Shown here one piece after another: positions 24,901-32,635 of a DNA stretch of 47,105 bases (positions are counted from its first letter, which is position 1; every line of letters starts with the position of its first letter). Source of the stretch: Nitrospira sp. (GTDB lineage Bacteria; Nitrospirota; Nitrospiria; Nitrospirales; Nitrospiraceae); NCBI GenBank assembly GCA_025934915.1, contig JAICWG010000014.1, forward strand, positions 1 through 47,105, written 5' to 3'. The notes beneath the pieces are model-generated. The model was not told where the DNA came from, made no database searches, and worked only from the letters and a program-made list of their open reading frames with translations. The translations under genes and the position numbers were made by a program.

Positions 24901-27269
24901 GCAATGATGCCCAGGGCAGAGAGATGGCCTGACGCATCGGTGACCGGGAATCTCACCACGATACTGGTATGGGATCCATCCTCCTCGTGCATAATCTCCT
25001 CGAATTCTTGTCCCAAGTCATTGAGTAACACCTGTTGGTCGTGTGATTGAAACTGAGCCGCCTGCTCAGGAGAGAATAATTCCTCATCGGTCTTCCCTAT
25101 GGCTATGCTTGAGGAAAGTCTGCATACCCTGTCGAACTGTCGATTGGTATACACGTAACGCCCGTTGTGATCTTTCAGAGCGGTCACATTCGGCGCGTTG
25201 TCGAAGAATTGTCGAAAGCGCTCCTCACTCTGACGCAGCGCTTCGGTCCGATCGCATACCTGCTGTTCCAGCGTGGCGTTAATTTCGGCCAACGCTTTCT
25301 CTACCTGTTTACGTTCGGTGATGTCGCGCATGAAACAATGGTAGCCAAGAACACCGCCGGCGGACGGTTTGCCTCTTACCATCAAGACCTGCTTAAAGAA
25401 GATGGAACCATCTTTTCGTACAGCTCGACACTCGAACTCCGCTTTTCCTTTTTCCAGCAACCGCTCATACGCATGTTGGGCGATGCTCAGGTCTTCGGAA
25501 TGGACCGCCGGTTCCCATGTTCGTCCGAGCAACTCGGACGGTTCATACCCCAGCATCGCCGCGTAGGGCTGATTCACTTCCAAGTAGCGGCCATCTAAGT
25601 CGACTCGGGCAATGCCCGGCATGGCCTGGGCTAAAGCCAGGTTCATTTCCCGCACACGGTCTGCACTCCGCTTGCGCTCGGTGATATCGGAGAACAGGCC
25701 GAGGATGGCCGGCTTACCGTTCCACGTGATCCGAGCTGCCTCGACCTGAGCCGGAATCGGTGTTCCATCCATCTTTAGATAGATTCGTTCCGCACTATGC
25801 ACGGACACGCCGCCGCTCAGCAGGCGTTTCATATTCTCACGGACTTCTCGATGATAGTCCGGATGAACGAACTCAAATGTCGGCCGGTCGAGAATTTCCT
25901 GAGCATCTTTCGCTCCCAGGAGAACGACGCCCGTGTGGTTGACATAGACTGTCCGTCCTTCACTGAAGACGAATACACCCGATGGTGAAAGTTCGACCAA
26001 AGTCCTGTACCATTCTTCACTCTCCCGTGCCGACTCTTCCATCCGTTTGCGATCAGTCATATCGACGTGTGAGCCGAGGAGACGGATTCTTCGACCATTC
26101 GCTTCGGTCACAAACGAGGCCCGCGCCTCGATCCATCGGTAGGTCCCGTCCTTATGCCGCATTCGAAATTCCTGTCGATAGTCTCCCTCGCGCCGAGACA
26201 CGTAGTCTCGTACATACGTAACCGCCCTATTGTGATCATCGGGGTGTAGCTGCGCCGTCCATGTCTCAAATGAGTCTGACATCTCCGTTGGCTCATAGCC
26301 GAGCTGACACTTCCACTCTTCGGATAAGACCACCTCGTTCGTTTCCGTATTCCAGTCCCATAGACCTGTACCGGACGCCTGGAGGGTTTGTCGGAGCTTT
26401 TCTTGCGAAATCCGCAGCATCGCCTCGGTGTGCTTTCGCTCGGTAATGTCGCGTGAATTCACGATGACGTTGCATCGACCATCTGGATCATAGATCGCCC
26501 GTCCGATTCCTTCGAAACTACGCCACGAACCATTTTTGTGGCAAAAACGGAATTCTGCCATTTGAGGCGTTCCAGGCCGCTGGATGAGTAATTGGAACCT
26601 CTCGATCACAACAGGAAGGTCCTCCTGATGAACGAACTCAAAGGCGATACGGCCATCCAGTTCGTGTTGTGCGTAACCGAGCAATCGCTCAAATGATGGG
26701 CTTTCGAACAGGATTGTCCCTTCAGGATCGAGAATCGTAATAATGTCGGAGGAATGCTCAATCAGCGCACTGAAGTGCGCTTCGCGTTGCTGGAGGGCGA
26801 GTTCCGTTTGTTTGCGATCAGTAATGTCCAAGGCTGTCCCCAACATGCGAAGAGGCTGACCACTGCCGTTACGCACCACCTCGCCGCAGCAATGAATCGT
26901 CCGTACTTCGCCATTGGGGCGCACGATTCGGCATTCCATGTCGTATGGTACGGCCCCGGCCAACGCGTCATCGATCGACGCCAGGACCCGGTCATGGTCG
27001 TCCGGAAGTACCACCGACACGAAACTGTCGAAGGTCATCTCTTGTGATTGAGGCTCATAGCCGAAGATCCGGTAGAGTTCATCCGACCATTCCACTTCGC
27101 CGCTTGCGATGTCCCAATTCCAACTTCCCAGATGAGCAAGGGCTTGCGCGACGTGGAGGTGACGATTCCGTTCGTGCAGCACTCGGTCCCGTTCGGCAAG
27201 TTCACGCGCGAGATCGGCGACCTGCCTGCGCAGCAGATCCATCTCAGGATGGTGACTCGTAAGACTCAT
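21888..27269 (-). CDS. Giant cytosolic sensor kinase with twelve PAS domains (HisKA_3 type)
   Basis: The protein has 1793 residues from ATG 27269, which has AGGAG 8 nt upstream. The frame stays open to 27320 but without a ribosome site. I count twelve successive PAS or PAS-PAC units, nearly all closing with a DITERK-like linker (DITDRK, DITERK, DMTDRK, DITHHK, DVTESK, DIGERK). They fill residues about 35-1545. Two coiled-coil stretches (about 680 and 1170, KVVERTAELQASEERY-type) divide the array. The catalytic end has H1594 in SQDLHDGILQSL (HisKA_3), an N box in NIVREGLSNALRHS and a DDGIGF G box. There is no membrane helix and no GAF or haem-type CxxCH motif. It forms an operon with the NarL-type regulator. 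Confidence 0.93.
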   Translation of the reverse strand: MSLTSHHPEMDLLRRQVADLARELAERDRVLHERNRHLHVAQALAHLGSWNWDIASGEVEWSDELYRIFGYEPQSQEMTFDSFVSVVLPDDHDRVLASIDDALAGAVPYDMECRIVRPNGEVRTIHCCGEVVRNGSGQPLRMLGTALDITDRKQTELALQQREAHFSALIEHSSDIITILDPEGTILFESPSFERLLGYAQHELDGRIAFEFVHQEDLPVVIERFQLLIQRPGTPQMAEFRFCHKNGSWRSFEGIGRAIYDPDGRCNVIVNSRDITERKHTEAMLRISQEKLRQTLQASGTGLWDWNTETNEVVLSEEWKCQLGYEPTEMSDSFETWTAQLHPDDHNRAVTYVRDYVSRREGDYRQEFRMRHKDGTYRWIEARASFVTEANGRRIRLLGSHVDMTDRKRMEESARESEEWYRTLVELSPSGVFVFSEGRTVYVNHTGVVLLGAKDAQEILDRPTFEFVHPDYHREVRENMKRLLSGGVSVHSAERIYLKMDGTPIPAQVEAARITWNGKPAILGLFSDITERKRSADRVREMNLALAQAMPGIARVDLDGRYLEVNQPYAAMLGYEPSELLGRTWEPAVHSEDLSIAQHAYERLLEKGKAEFECRAVRKDGSIFFKQVLMVRGKPSAGGVLGYHCFMRDITERKQVEKALAEINATLEQQVCDRTEALRQSEERFRQFFDNAPNVTALKDHNGRYVYTNRQFDRVCRLSSSIAIGKTDEELFSPEQAAQFQSHDQQVLLNDLGQEFEEIMHEEDGSHTSIVVRFPVTDASGHLSALGIIATDITERKRTQEALRESEARWQQFAESVGSAFWIADIALDGRKVLYVNSAFTLIWGIEREEIYQNWSLWLDSIHPDDRMRVEADHVRFVCGEATAVFHCEYRIVGRDGRIRWISDRRVRMAGWENRIAGIAEDITHHKHQLALMAQTEAVGGIGGWEIDFLTNHLWWSDETYRLHETTPELYSPTVDTAVNFYTPESRPIITEALQKGVGLGETWDVELDLITAKGRRIAVRVAGKVDVVNGRTVRAYGTFQDITERKWVEEALRTAHDELERKVVERTAELQASEERYTRATAIGKVGVWELDVLTGQYHGDANLKALFGYTPDELSTDPYAWLNLVHPDDRPIAMKNWELVQRGTTHACHYELRHIKKDGSVVWGDVRARAVQDQNGRLTHLIGATVDITERKRIEDALRDSEERFAKAFQASPHPVVISEVDSGRVLDTNDAACQLFGYHKEEVVGNTTIQIGLWPSTEARDRFVERLKHFGSVRNMEVTLQRKDGDVRQCLLSSELIELNGKSCSVTVGDDVTESKRMERALKRTQFSVDHAVEAILWVDQTGRIFNVNETACRMLEYTRQDLMTMTVHDIDPNFPVERWPEHWKYVKDQGSLAFEAKYWSRTGAVLETEVTFNYLQYDGKEYGCAILRDIGERKRAEAELHRSHTFLRQVIDTDPDFIFAKDREGRFTMANKAVADWYGTTVENLIGKSEADFNANADEVEFFRKSDLEVMHSRRDRFIPEERITDAGGRTHWLQTVKRPILDDQGRVHMVLGTATDITERKRMEEILLQRERDLSAALQERERISQDLHDGILQSLYAVGLGLETCKPLIKTQQAHVAKKFMATLDQAIGQLNQVMAEVRNFIAGLESQVMQGGDFPTALRTMVETMSIASSARCRVRIDDAAARRLSTEQALHIINIVREGLSNALRHSRAKQITVSLRDLIRSDRLAVTDDGIGFNTRSVQGIGHGLVNMAARAQKVRGLFAIQSKPDKGTRISLDLPKDTHYAHS

Positions 27270-27378
27270 GATGAGGCTCCTAGGCGCGCGACGCCGACAG
27301 CACCTCAAAAGCCGACTCAACTCATCGGAGTGATCCTGTCACGTCGCGAATGATTAGCGATGGTGGCCGCCCACCCTG

Positions 27379-27412
27379 CTGGTCCCTAAAGAAAGACCCC
27401 GCGAGGGACCAG
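27379..27412. repeat. Perfect 9-bp inverted repeat upstream of the 12-PAS kinase
   Basis: CTGGTCCCT at 27379-27387 pairs with AGGGACCAG at 27404-27412 across a 16-nt spacer. It sits between tRNA-Leu (ending at 27495 on the minus strand) and the kinase start at 27269. No run of Ts follows in either direction, so it is not a good intrinsic terminator. It could be an operator or an mRNA hairpin. Confidence 0.5.
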
Positions 27413-27494
27413 TGTCCTATGAGAATAGGTGAAAGTCTAGATCCAAATGGCCCGGAGTCTTTAGCTGGAAATCAGCGGAAGCTGTTGACGTTGA

Positions 27495-27578
27495 TGGTGC
27501 CGAAGGCGGGACTTGAACCCGCACGGCTTTCGCCACACGCCCCTCAAACGTGCGTGTCTGCCATTCCACCACTTCGGC
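27495..27578 (-). tRNA. tRNA-Leu (anticodon GAG)
   Basis: On the minus strand the acceptor stem GCCGAAG/CTTCGGC, a discriminator A and an encoded CCA end are visible. The D-arm reads GTGGAATGGCAGAC. The anticodon stem CACGT/GCGTG encloses the loop TTGAGGG, so the anticodon is GAG. A class II variable arm and GGTTCAAGTCC T-arm complete it. Length is 84 nt including CCA. Confidence 0.96.
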
Positions 27579-27771
27579 ACTCAGCAGGATGTTGAAACGA
27601 AGCCTGCCACTGCGCTCGCTCATCGCTCAACCCCTCAACGTACTCAGAAGGACGCCTCAGGCTTTCGCTCACTGCGGCCCAGTCGCAGGCTTGTTTGACC
27701 ACCCTGCCTTGAGGCCCCGAGTCAGCTATGAGAGGGAAAGGAGTGCGCATTATAGGAGGCGGGTAAAATTC

Positions 27772-27800
27772 TTGTCAATCAACCGGTCGTCCGGTAGAAT
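27772..27800 (+). promoter_or_regulatory. Sigma-70-type promoter for the HAD phosphatase gene
   Basis: TTGTCA at 27772-27777 and TAGAAT at 27795-27800 are separated by 17 nt, and each differs from consensus at one position. Transcription would start near 27807, 25 nt before the predicted ATG at 27832. The spacer contains a small palindrome, ACCGG-tcgt-CCGGT. This supports the short form of the downstream protein. Confidence 0.7.
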
Positions 27801-27831
27801 CGGCACCTCATTGTCCGAGGACGCTCTTCTC

Positions 27832-28512
27832 ATGATACGGACAGACCAACGAGGTCTCTCCTCTTCCATAGCGGCATTTTTCGATGTCGACAATACCATT
27901 TTACCTGGCGAAGCGAGCGAGGTGAGATTTTTTCGCTGGCTGTGGTGGCGCGGTGTCGTCGGTTGGCCTGAAGCGCGCGAGAGTGTGTCTTGGCTCATGC
28001 GACATCTTCCGGCATTGTCACTGCACCCGCTCCGCGAGCGGAAGCTGTATCTGGCCGGCAAACCTTCGCAAGTGATCCAACCGTTGGGCGAGGAGTTTTG
28101 TCGCGAGGAATTATGTCCTCGTGTCTCTCCCGCCGCCATGCGGATGCTCGACGAGCATCGCCGTGCTGGCCATGCCGTCATTTTCGTGACAGGGTCCATC
28201 GATTTCCTGATCGCCCCCGTCGCTGAGGCGCTTCGAGCTGATCGATGTTTTGCGAGTCGGTTGGAACAACAGAACGGCCTCTATACCGGTTTCCTCGTCC
28301 CTCCCCTTCCTTATGGGGAAGGGAAACGCCGACTCATCGATCGGTCGATCCATGAACTGACGCTGGATCTGTCCCAATGCTATGCGTACGGAGACAGTCC
28401 CGGCGATCTAGACTTGCTCCTGGCCGTAGGTCATCCGACGGTGGTGAATCCGATTCGTGGCATGGCCTCCATCGCCCGACGCAAAAACTGGCCGATCGTC
28501 AAATGGCGATGA
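27832..28512 (+). CDS. HAD-superfamily IB phosphatase (SerB-like)
   Basis: This 226-residue phosphohydrolase has HAD motif I FFDVDNTIL (nucleophile D18, acid D20), motif II in FVTGSID, a basic GEGKRR segment and motif III YGDSPGDLDLL. Its size and the cap between motifs I and II match subfamily IB (phosphoserine-phosphatase-like). The substrate cannot be told from sequence. The frame is open upstream across tRNA-Leu to 27550, but ATG 27832 has GAGGA upstream and lies directly after a good promoter, so the longer form is rejected. queE follows on the same strand. Confidence 0.88.
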   Translation: MIRTDQRGLSSSIAAFFDVDNTILPGEASEVRFFRWLWWRGVVGWPEARESVSWLMRHLPALSLHPLRERKLYLAGKPSQVIQPLGEEFCREELCPRVSPAAMRMLDEHRRAGHAVIFVTGSIDFLIAPVAEALRADRCFASRLEQQNGLYTGFLVPPLPYGEGKRRLIDRSIHELTLDLSQCYAYGDSPGDLDLLLAVGHPTVVNPIRGMASIARRKNWPIVKWR

Positions 28513-28589
28513 GCTGCTGCCTGTGATCGGATCAACCGTCTCTGTGGCCAATCATTCAATCGACTATTCGGTAAGCTCACACACTGCTC

Positions 28590-29225
28590 ATGCGCATCAC
28601 TGAAATTTTTCATAGCGTTCAAGGTGAGTCGACCTTTGCCGGGCTGCCCTGCGTATTTGTGCGTCTGACCGGTTGTCCTCTGCGATGCACCTGGTGCGAC
28701 ACGGATTATGCCTTCTTCGGCGGAACGGATCGGTCCATTGATGATATTCTCGACGCGGTGCGATCCTATGGTTGTCAGTTGGTTGAGGTGACGGGAGGCG
28801 AACCGTTAGCACAACCGGATACGGCTACGCTGCTGCATCGGTTGTGCGAAGAAGGGTTCACGGTCCTCCTTGAAACAAGCGGAGCGGTGGATACCACCAT
28901 AGTCCACTCGTCGGTCCGTATTATCCTGGACGTGAAGTGCCCAGGAAGCGGCATGACGGAACGGATGCACTGGCCCAATGTCGAACGTTTGCGACCACAG
29001 GACGAAGCGAAATTCGTCATTCAAGACCGGAGTGATTACGAATGGGCTAAAACCATGCTGGATCGCTTTCGGTTGATCGATCACTGTCCGGTCCTCTTTA
29101 GTCCGGTATTCGGTGCGCTGGATCCACGACAATTGGCCGAATGGCTCCTGGCGGATCGACTACCGATTCGCCTTCAGTTGCAACTCCATAAGCACATCTG
29201 GGCACCCGATGTGCGGGGAGTGTGA
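28590..29225 (+). CDS. queE: 7-carboxy-7-deazaguanine synthase
   Basis: This radical SAM enzyme of queuosine/7-deazaguanine biosynthesis converts carboxytetrahydropterin to CDG. It has 211 residues with the [4Fe-4S] motif C29-x3-C33-x2-C36 (GCPLRCTWCDT). The substrate-site HSVQGESTFAGLPCVFVRLTGC and the SAM-binding VEVTGGEPLAQ segment are also present, and the C-terminal LQLHKHIW matches the family. No queC, queD or queF lies nearby. No clear Shine-Dalgarno precedes the ATG, but the N-terminus aligns exactly with the family. Confidence 0.93.
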   Translation: MRITEIFHSVQGESTFAGLPCVFVRLTGCPLRCTWCDTDYAFFGGTDRSIDDILDAVRSYGCQLVEVTGGEPLAQPDTATLLHRLCEEGFTVLLETSGAVDTTIVHSSVRIILDVKCPGSGMTERMHWPNVERLRPQDEAKFVIQDRSDYEWAKTMLDRFRLIDHCPVLFSPVFGALDPRQLAEWLLADRLPIRLQLQLHKHIWAPDVRGV

Positions 29226-29319
29226 AAGACGTTCTCCGGCGATCGGGATGCATACGTCATGATGACACCCATCAATCGACCGGTGACGCTTGTTGATTGA
29301 CACATCAAAGGAGAATCGA

Positions 29320-30828
29320 ATGAATATCATGCGGGTTAAAGCGAAACAAGGACGAGTCGACACCGAGGCCACAGATGCACTTGTCCTTCTGTTTTGTGAA
29401 GGGGAGGGGCTGCCTCAGGAAGATGGGGTCATTCTCGATCGAGCGCTCGGAGGGGCGCTTCGGGAGCTTTTGCAGTCAAAGGAGTTTGACGGAAAGGCTG
29501 GTGAGGTGGTCGTATTTCATACACACCGAAAGCTTCCGGCGAAGCGGCTGATTCTTGTCGGCCTTGGAAAGAAACATGAGTTGGGTTTGGATCAGATCCG
29601 ACAGGCGATGGGGCATGCCGTCAAACGGGTTCGCCACACCAAATGTGACGCCTTTGCGATTGCGTTGCCGAGCATCGTGCCACATGAGGCCTCGCCGATT
29701 GACGTGGGCCAGACGGTGACCGAAGGAGCGATTTTAGGGAGCTATCAATTCACGACGTATCGCAGCGACGCCTCGGGTAAGGACGTGGCGGCAATGACCA
29801 TTCTGGCTCCGCGGAAAGATCAACTCCATCAGCTGTCTGAAGGGATTCGTCGTGGTGTCGCGACTGCTGAAGCGACGGTCTTCGTTCGAGATCTCTGCAA
29901 CCATCCGTCCAATGTGATGACACCGACGAGGATCGCCAGTGAAGCTAAGACCGTGGCGAAGGACGCCGGTGTGAATCTGAAAATCCTTGAACAAAAAGAG
30001 ATGGAAAAACTTGGTATGGGTGCCTTGCTGGGGGTTGCGAAAGGCAGCCACGAACCGCCGAAGTTCATTATTCTCCAGTACCAAGGAGCCAAGAAAAAAG
30101 ACGACCGCCCGGTGGTGCTCGTCGGTAAGACGATCACCTTCGACACGGGTGGGATCTCGCTCAAACCGGCGGAGAATATGGAACAGATGAAGGCCGACAT
30201 GACGGGTGGAGCAGAAGTGTTGGCCGCGATGCGGGCGGCGGCTCGTCTCAAGTTGCCTCTCAATCTCATCAGCATCCTGCCAGCGGCGGAGAATATGCCG
30301 GGGGGACGGGCGATGCGACCTGGTGACGTCGTCAAGACCCTTTCGGGAAAAACCGTGGAGGTGCAGAACACCGACGCCGAGGGCCGCCTGATCCTGTCCG
30401 ACGGCCTCGCCTACGCAACCCGGTTTAAGCCGGCCGCACTTATCGACATCGCCACGCTGACGGGAGCTTGTGTCGTCGCGCTGGGTCAGTTCGCCATCGG
30501 AATGTTCGGTACCGATGCGGCGTTGAAAGAAGCGATTCGCAAGGCCGGTCTTCGAGCAGGTGAGCGGGTATGGGAAATGCCGTTATGGGAAGAATACTTT
30601 GAGCAACTGCGCAGCGATGTGGCCGACATGCGGAACATCGGTGGACGGGGGGGTGGCATGATCACGGCTGCTCTCTTCTTGAGCAAGTTCGTCGGCGATG
30701 TCCCATGGGTGCATCTCGACATCGCCAGCACTGATTGGAGCGAGCGGGAGCGGGCATACATCCCCAAAGGCCCAACCGGCATCGGGACAAGGCTGTTGAT
30801 CCAGTTCCTCATCAATCGCTCTCTGTAG
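29320..30828 (+). CDS. pepA: Leucyl aminopeptidase (M17 family)
   Basis: This cytosolic two-metal aminopeptidase removes N-terminal residues and has 502 residues. Metal ligands are K270, D275, D293, D352 and E354 (NTDAEGRL signature), with catalytic K282 and R356. These positions coincide with E. coli PepA numbering. The start at ATG 29320 is fixed by AAAGGAG 7 nt upstream. The frame is open to 29290. In E. coli PepA also binds DNA, which cannot be judged here. nagZ follows after 23 nt, so the two are probably co-transcribed. Confidence 0.95.
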   Translation: MNIMRVKAKQGRVDTEATDALVLLFCEGEGLPQEDGVILDRALGGALRELLQSKEFDGKAGEVVVFHTHRKLPAKRLILVGLGKKHELGLDQIRQAMGHAVKRVRHTKCDAFAIALPSIVPHEASPIDVGQTVTEGAILGSYQFTTYRSDASGKDVAAMTILAPRKDQLHQLSEGIRRGVATAEATVFVRDLCNHPSNVMTPTRIASEAKTVAKDAGVNLKILEQKEMEKLGMGALLGVAKGSHEPPKFIILQYQGAKKKDDRPVVLVGKTITFDTGGISLKPAENMEQMKADMTGGAEVLAAMRAAARLKLPLNLISILPAAENMPGGRAMRPGDVVKTLSGKTVEVQNTDAEGRLILSDGLAYATRFKPAALIDIATLTGACVVALGQFAIGMFGTDAALKEAIRKAGLRAGERVWEMPLWEEYFEQLRSDVADMRNIGGRGGGMITAALFLSKFVGDVPWVHLDIASTDWSERERAYIPKGPTGIGTRLLIQFLINRSL

Positions 30829-30851
30829 GGTAAGAGCAAGGCGGTTCGAAG

Positions 30852-31949
30852 ATGTCTTACGACCAGATCGGCCAACTCTTCATGATAGGGTTCGACGGCA
30901 TCACCGTTTCGGCTGAACTCGCTTCCTTCCTCCGGGAATATAAGCCCGGTGGCGTCATTCTGTTTTCGAGAAATCTCGAATCGATCGCCCAAATCATTGA
31001 ACTAACAATCGATCTTCAACGCTGTAGTCCGCACTCCCCCCTCCTCATCTCTATCGATCAAGAAGGCGGACGAGTCTCACGGTTGCCGAAAGATTTTACG
31101 ATTTTCCCATCGTGCGAAGTGCTGGGGCAGTGCCGCTCCTCCGAATTAGCCTACGCCGCAGCGGCGACGACCGCGAAAGAGCTTAAGACCGTCGGCATCA
31201 ACATGAACATGTCCCCGGTGTTGGATGTAAACAGCAACCCCGCCAATCCCGTCATTGGTGATCGAGCATTCGGCACGACTCCTGATATCGTGTCTGAATT
31301 GGGGTTGGCCACAGTGGGAGGCCTCCAAGACAATCGTGTCGTGGCCTGTGGGAAGCACTTTCCTGGCCATGGCGATACCAACTCGGACTCACACAAGGAG
31401 TTGCCCAGCGTACCGGCAACGCGCGAACGACTCGAGCGCATTGAATTTCCTCCGTTTCGACGCGCGATTACGAGCGGCGTGGCAACGATGATGACAGCCC
31501 ACGTTGTGTATCAGGCTTTGGATGAGAGCCGGCCAGCAACCCTGTCCTCGACGATCATTGGACGATTGCTTCGTGAAGAGTTGCATTACGACGGTGTCGT
31601 GTTGACGGATGATCTCGAGATGCATGCCATCATTGACCACTATGGCATCGGCGACGCCACGATACAGGCTATCCAAGCTGGTTGCGACATGCCGTTGATC
31701 TGTAAGGACCGTAACAGAGTCGTCGCCGCGTTGAATGCCGTGGACAAGGCTGTAGCAAACGGGGACATCTCTGCCGGACGGTTGGCCCAATCTCTTGCGC
31801 GTATCCGTCGCTTGAAAAAACGGTTCCTTGTTCCCTATCGACCCGTGACGATTTCTGATGCCAAACTTGTGGTGGGCTGCCGAAGCCACAAGGCTCTCTT
31901 ACGCTCCATCGACCAAACCCGAGAACGATCCTCGAAAGCCGATCTATGA
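30852..31949 (+). CDS. nagZ: Beta-N-acetylhexosaminidase (GH3, NagZ-type)
   Basis: This enzyme cleaves GlcNAc from muropeptides during peptidoglycan recycling. It has 365 residues. The GH3 NagZ signature KHFPGHGDTNSDSH spans residues 168-181, including the catalytic His loop, and the nucleophile region is LTDDLEMHAI (D253/D254). SIDQEGGRVSRL near 67-78 is also typical. No signal peptide is seen, so it acts in the cytosol as in Gram-negatives. It follows pepA closely. Confidence 0.93.
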   Translation: MSYDQIGQLFMIGFDGITVSAELASFLREYKPGGVILFSRNLESIAQIIELTIDLQRCSPHSPLLISIDQEGGRVSRLPKDFTIFPSCEVLGQCRSSELAYAAAATTAKELKTVGINMNMSPVLDVNSNPANPVIGDRAFGTTPDIVSELGLATVGGLQDNRVVACGKHFPGHGDTNSDSHKELPSVPATRERLERIEFPPFRRAITSGVATMMTAHVVYQALDESRPATLSSTIIGRLLREELHYDGVVLTDDLEMHAIIDHYGIGDATIQAIQAGCDMPLICKDRNRVVAALNAVDKAVANGDISAGRLAQSLARIRRLKKRFLVPYRPVTISDAKLVVGCRSHKALLRSIDQTRERSSKADL

Positions 31950-32146
31950 CTTTCCTTAGCCTGCTATTCTTTTCAAAATAGCCGGGAAGACAACCTTGAA
32001 CATTGTCTCCGAGGAGCTCCCTTGAGTTCCACAGGATGGCAAACCTTACCTCAAGGAAATGAGGAAGCAAAACCTCCATCCTCCCCCTGAATATCTTGCC
32101 CTCTTCTCATCTCTTGTGGCATCATGAACGTCCCTTGGAGGGCCTT

Positions 32147-32611
32147 ATGGCCTCATTGCTTGAGCACGTTGGATCCGTCCATATTTTTCTAGGGCCCTAC
32201 CGTGGCAATCCGATCGCTTTGTATTTGCGGAGGACGGAATCCGGCTGCCAGATCGGACCGAAAGTCTATCCTTGGAACGATGTCATGGGTGTCGGTGAAA
32301 CACCGAATAAGGCCGCTGCTGATTTTGAGGAAAAATGGAAGACAAAGGGCTTAACGGCGGACATGTATTCAGGTCCAGCGTGGGAAGGAGGCATTAAGCC
32401 AGAAAGGCCGGCACCTCCCAAACCAGCTACCACCACACCCAAACCGGCTCCTCCCCCCAAGCCCGCGGTCGCGCCAGTAGGTACCGTCTCTGAATCGCCT
32501 GTTCCGAATGCTCCCGTCACGAACACGGTTCGAACTACCACAGTTCCCGTTGAAGAGACTTCTACCGCTGCTCCTGCTTCCGCAACTCAGCCTTCTGGAA
32601 AGTCGGACTAG
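32147..32611 (+). CDS. Unknown protein with Pro/Thr-rich tail
   Basis: This 154-residue protein starts at ATG 32147, which has GGAGG 6 nt upstream. The frame is open to 32096 without a ribosome site. The first 80 residues are compact (FLGPYRGNPIALYLRR..., WNDVMGVGETPNKAAADFEEKWKTKG). The rest is low-complexity, rich in Pro, Lys, Ala and Thr (PAPPKP repeats). No signal peptide or membrane segment is seen. I do not recognise the family. The 197 bases upstream hold only a weak hairpin (GCTATT/AATAGC, 31963-31982) that may end the nagZ transcript. Confidence 0.65.
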   Translation: MASLLEHVGSVHIFLGPYRGNPIALYLRRTESGCQIGPKVYPWNDVMGVGETPNKAAADFEEKWKTKGLTADMYSGPAWEGGIKPERPAPPKPATTTPKPAPPPKPAVAPVGTVSESPVPNAPVTNTVRTTTVPVEETSTAAPASATQPSGKSD

Positions 32612-32635
32612 CCTCCATTACCAATTGCCCCTGAT

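Noticed and set aside
27379..27412. Intrinsic terminator
   Set aside because: The stem is perfect but no T-run follows on either strand.
27550..27831. N-terminal extension of the HAD phosphatase across tRNA-Leu
   Set aside because: A good promoter and a ribosome site support ATG 27832, and the extension would be read through a tRNA gene.
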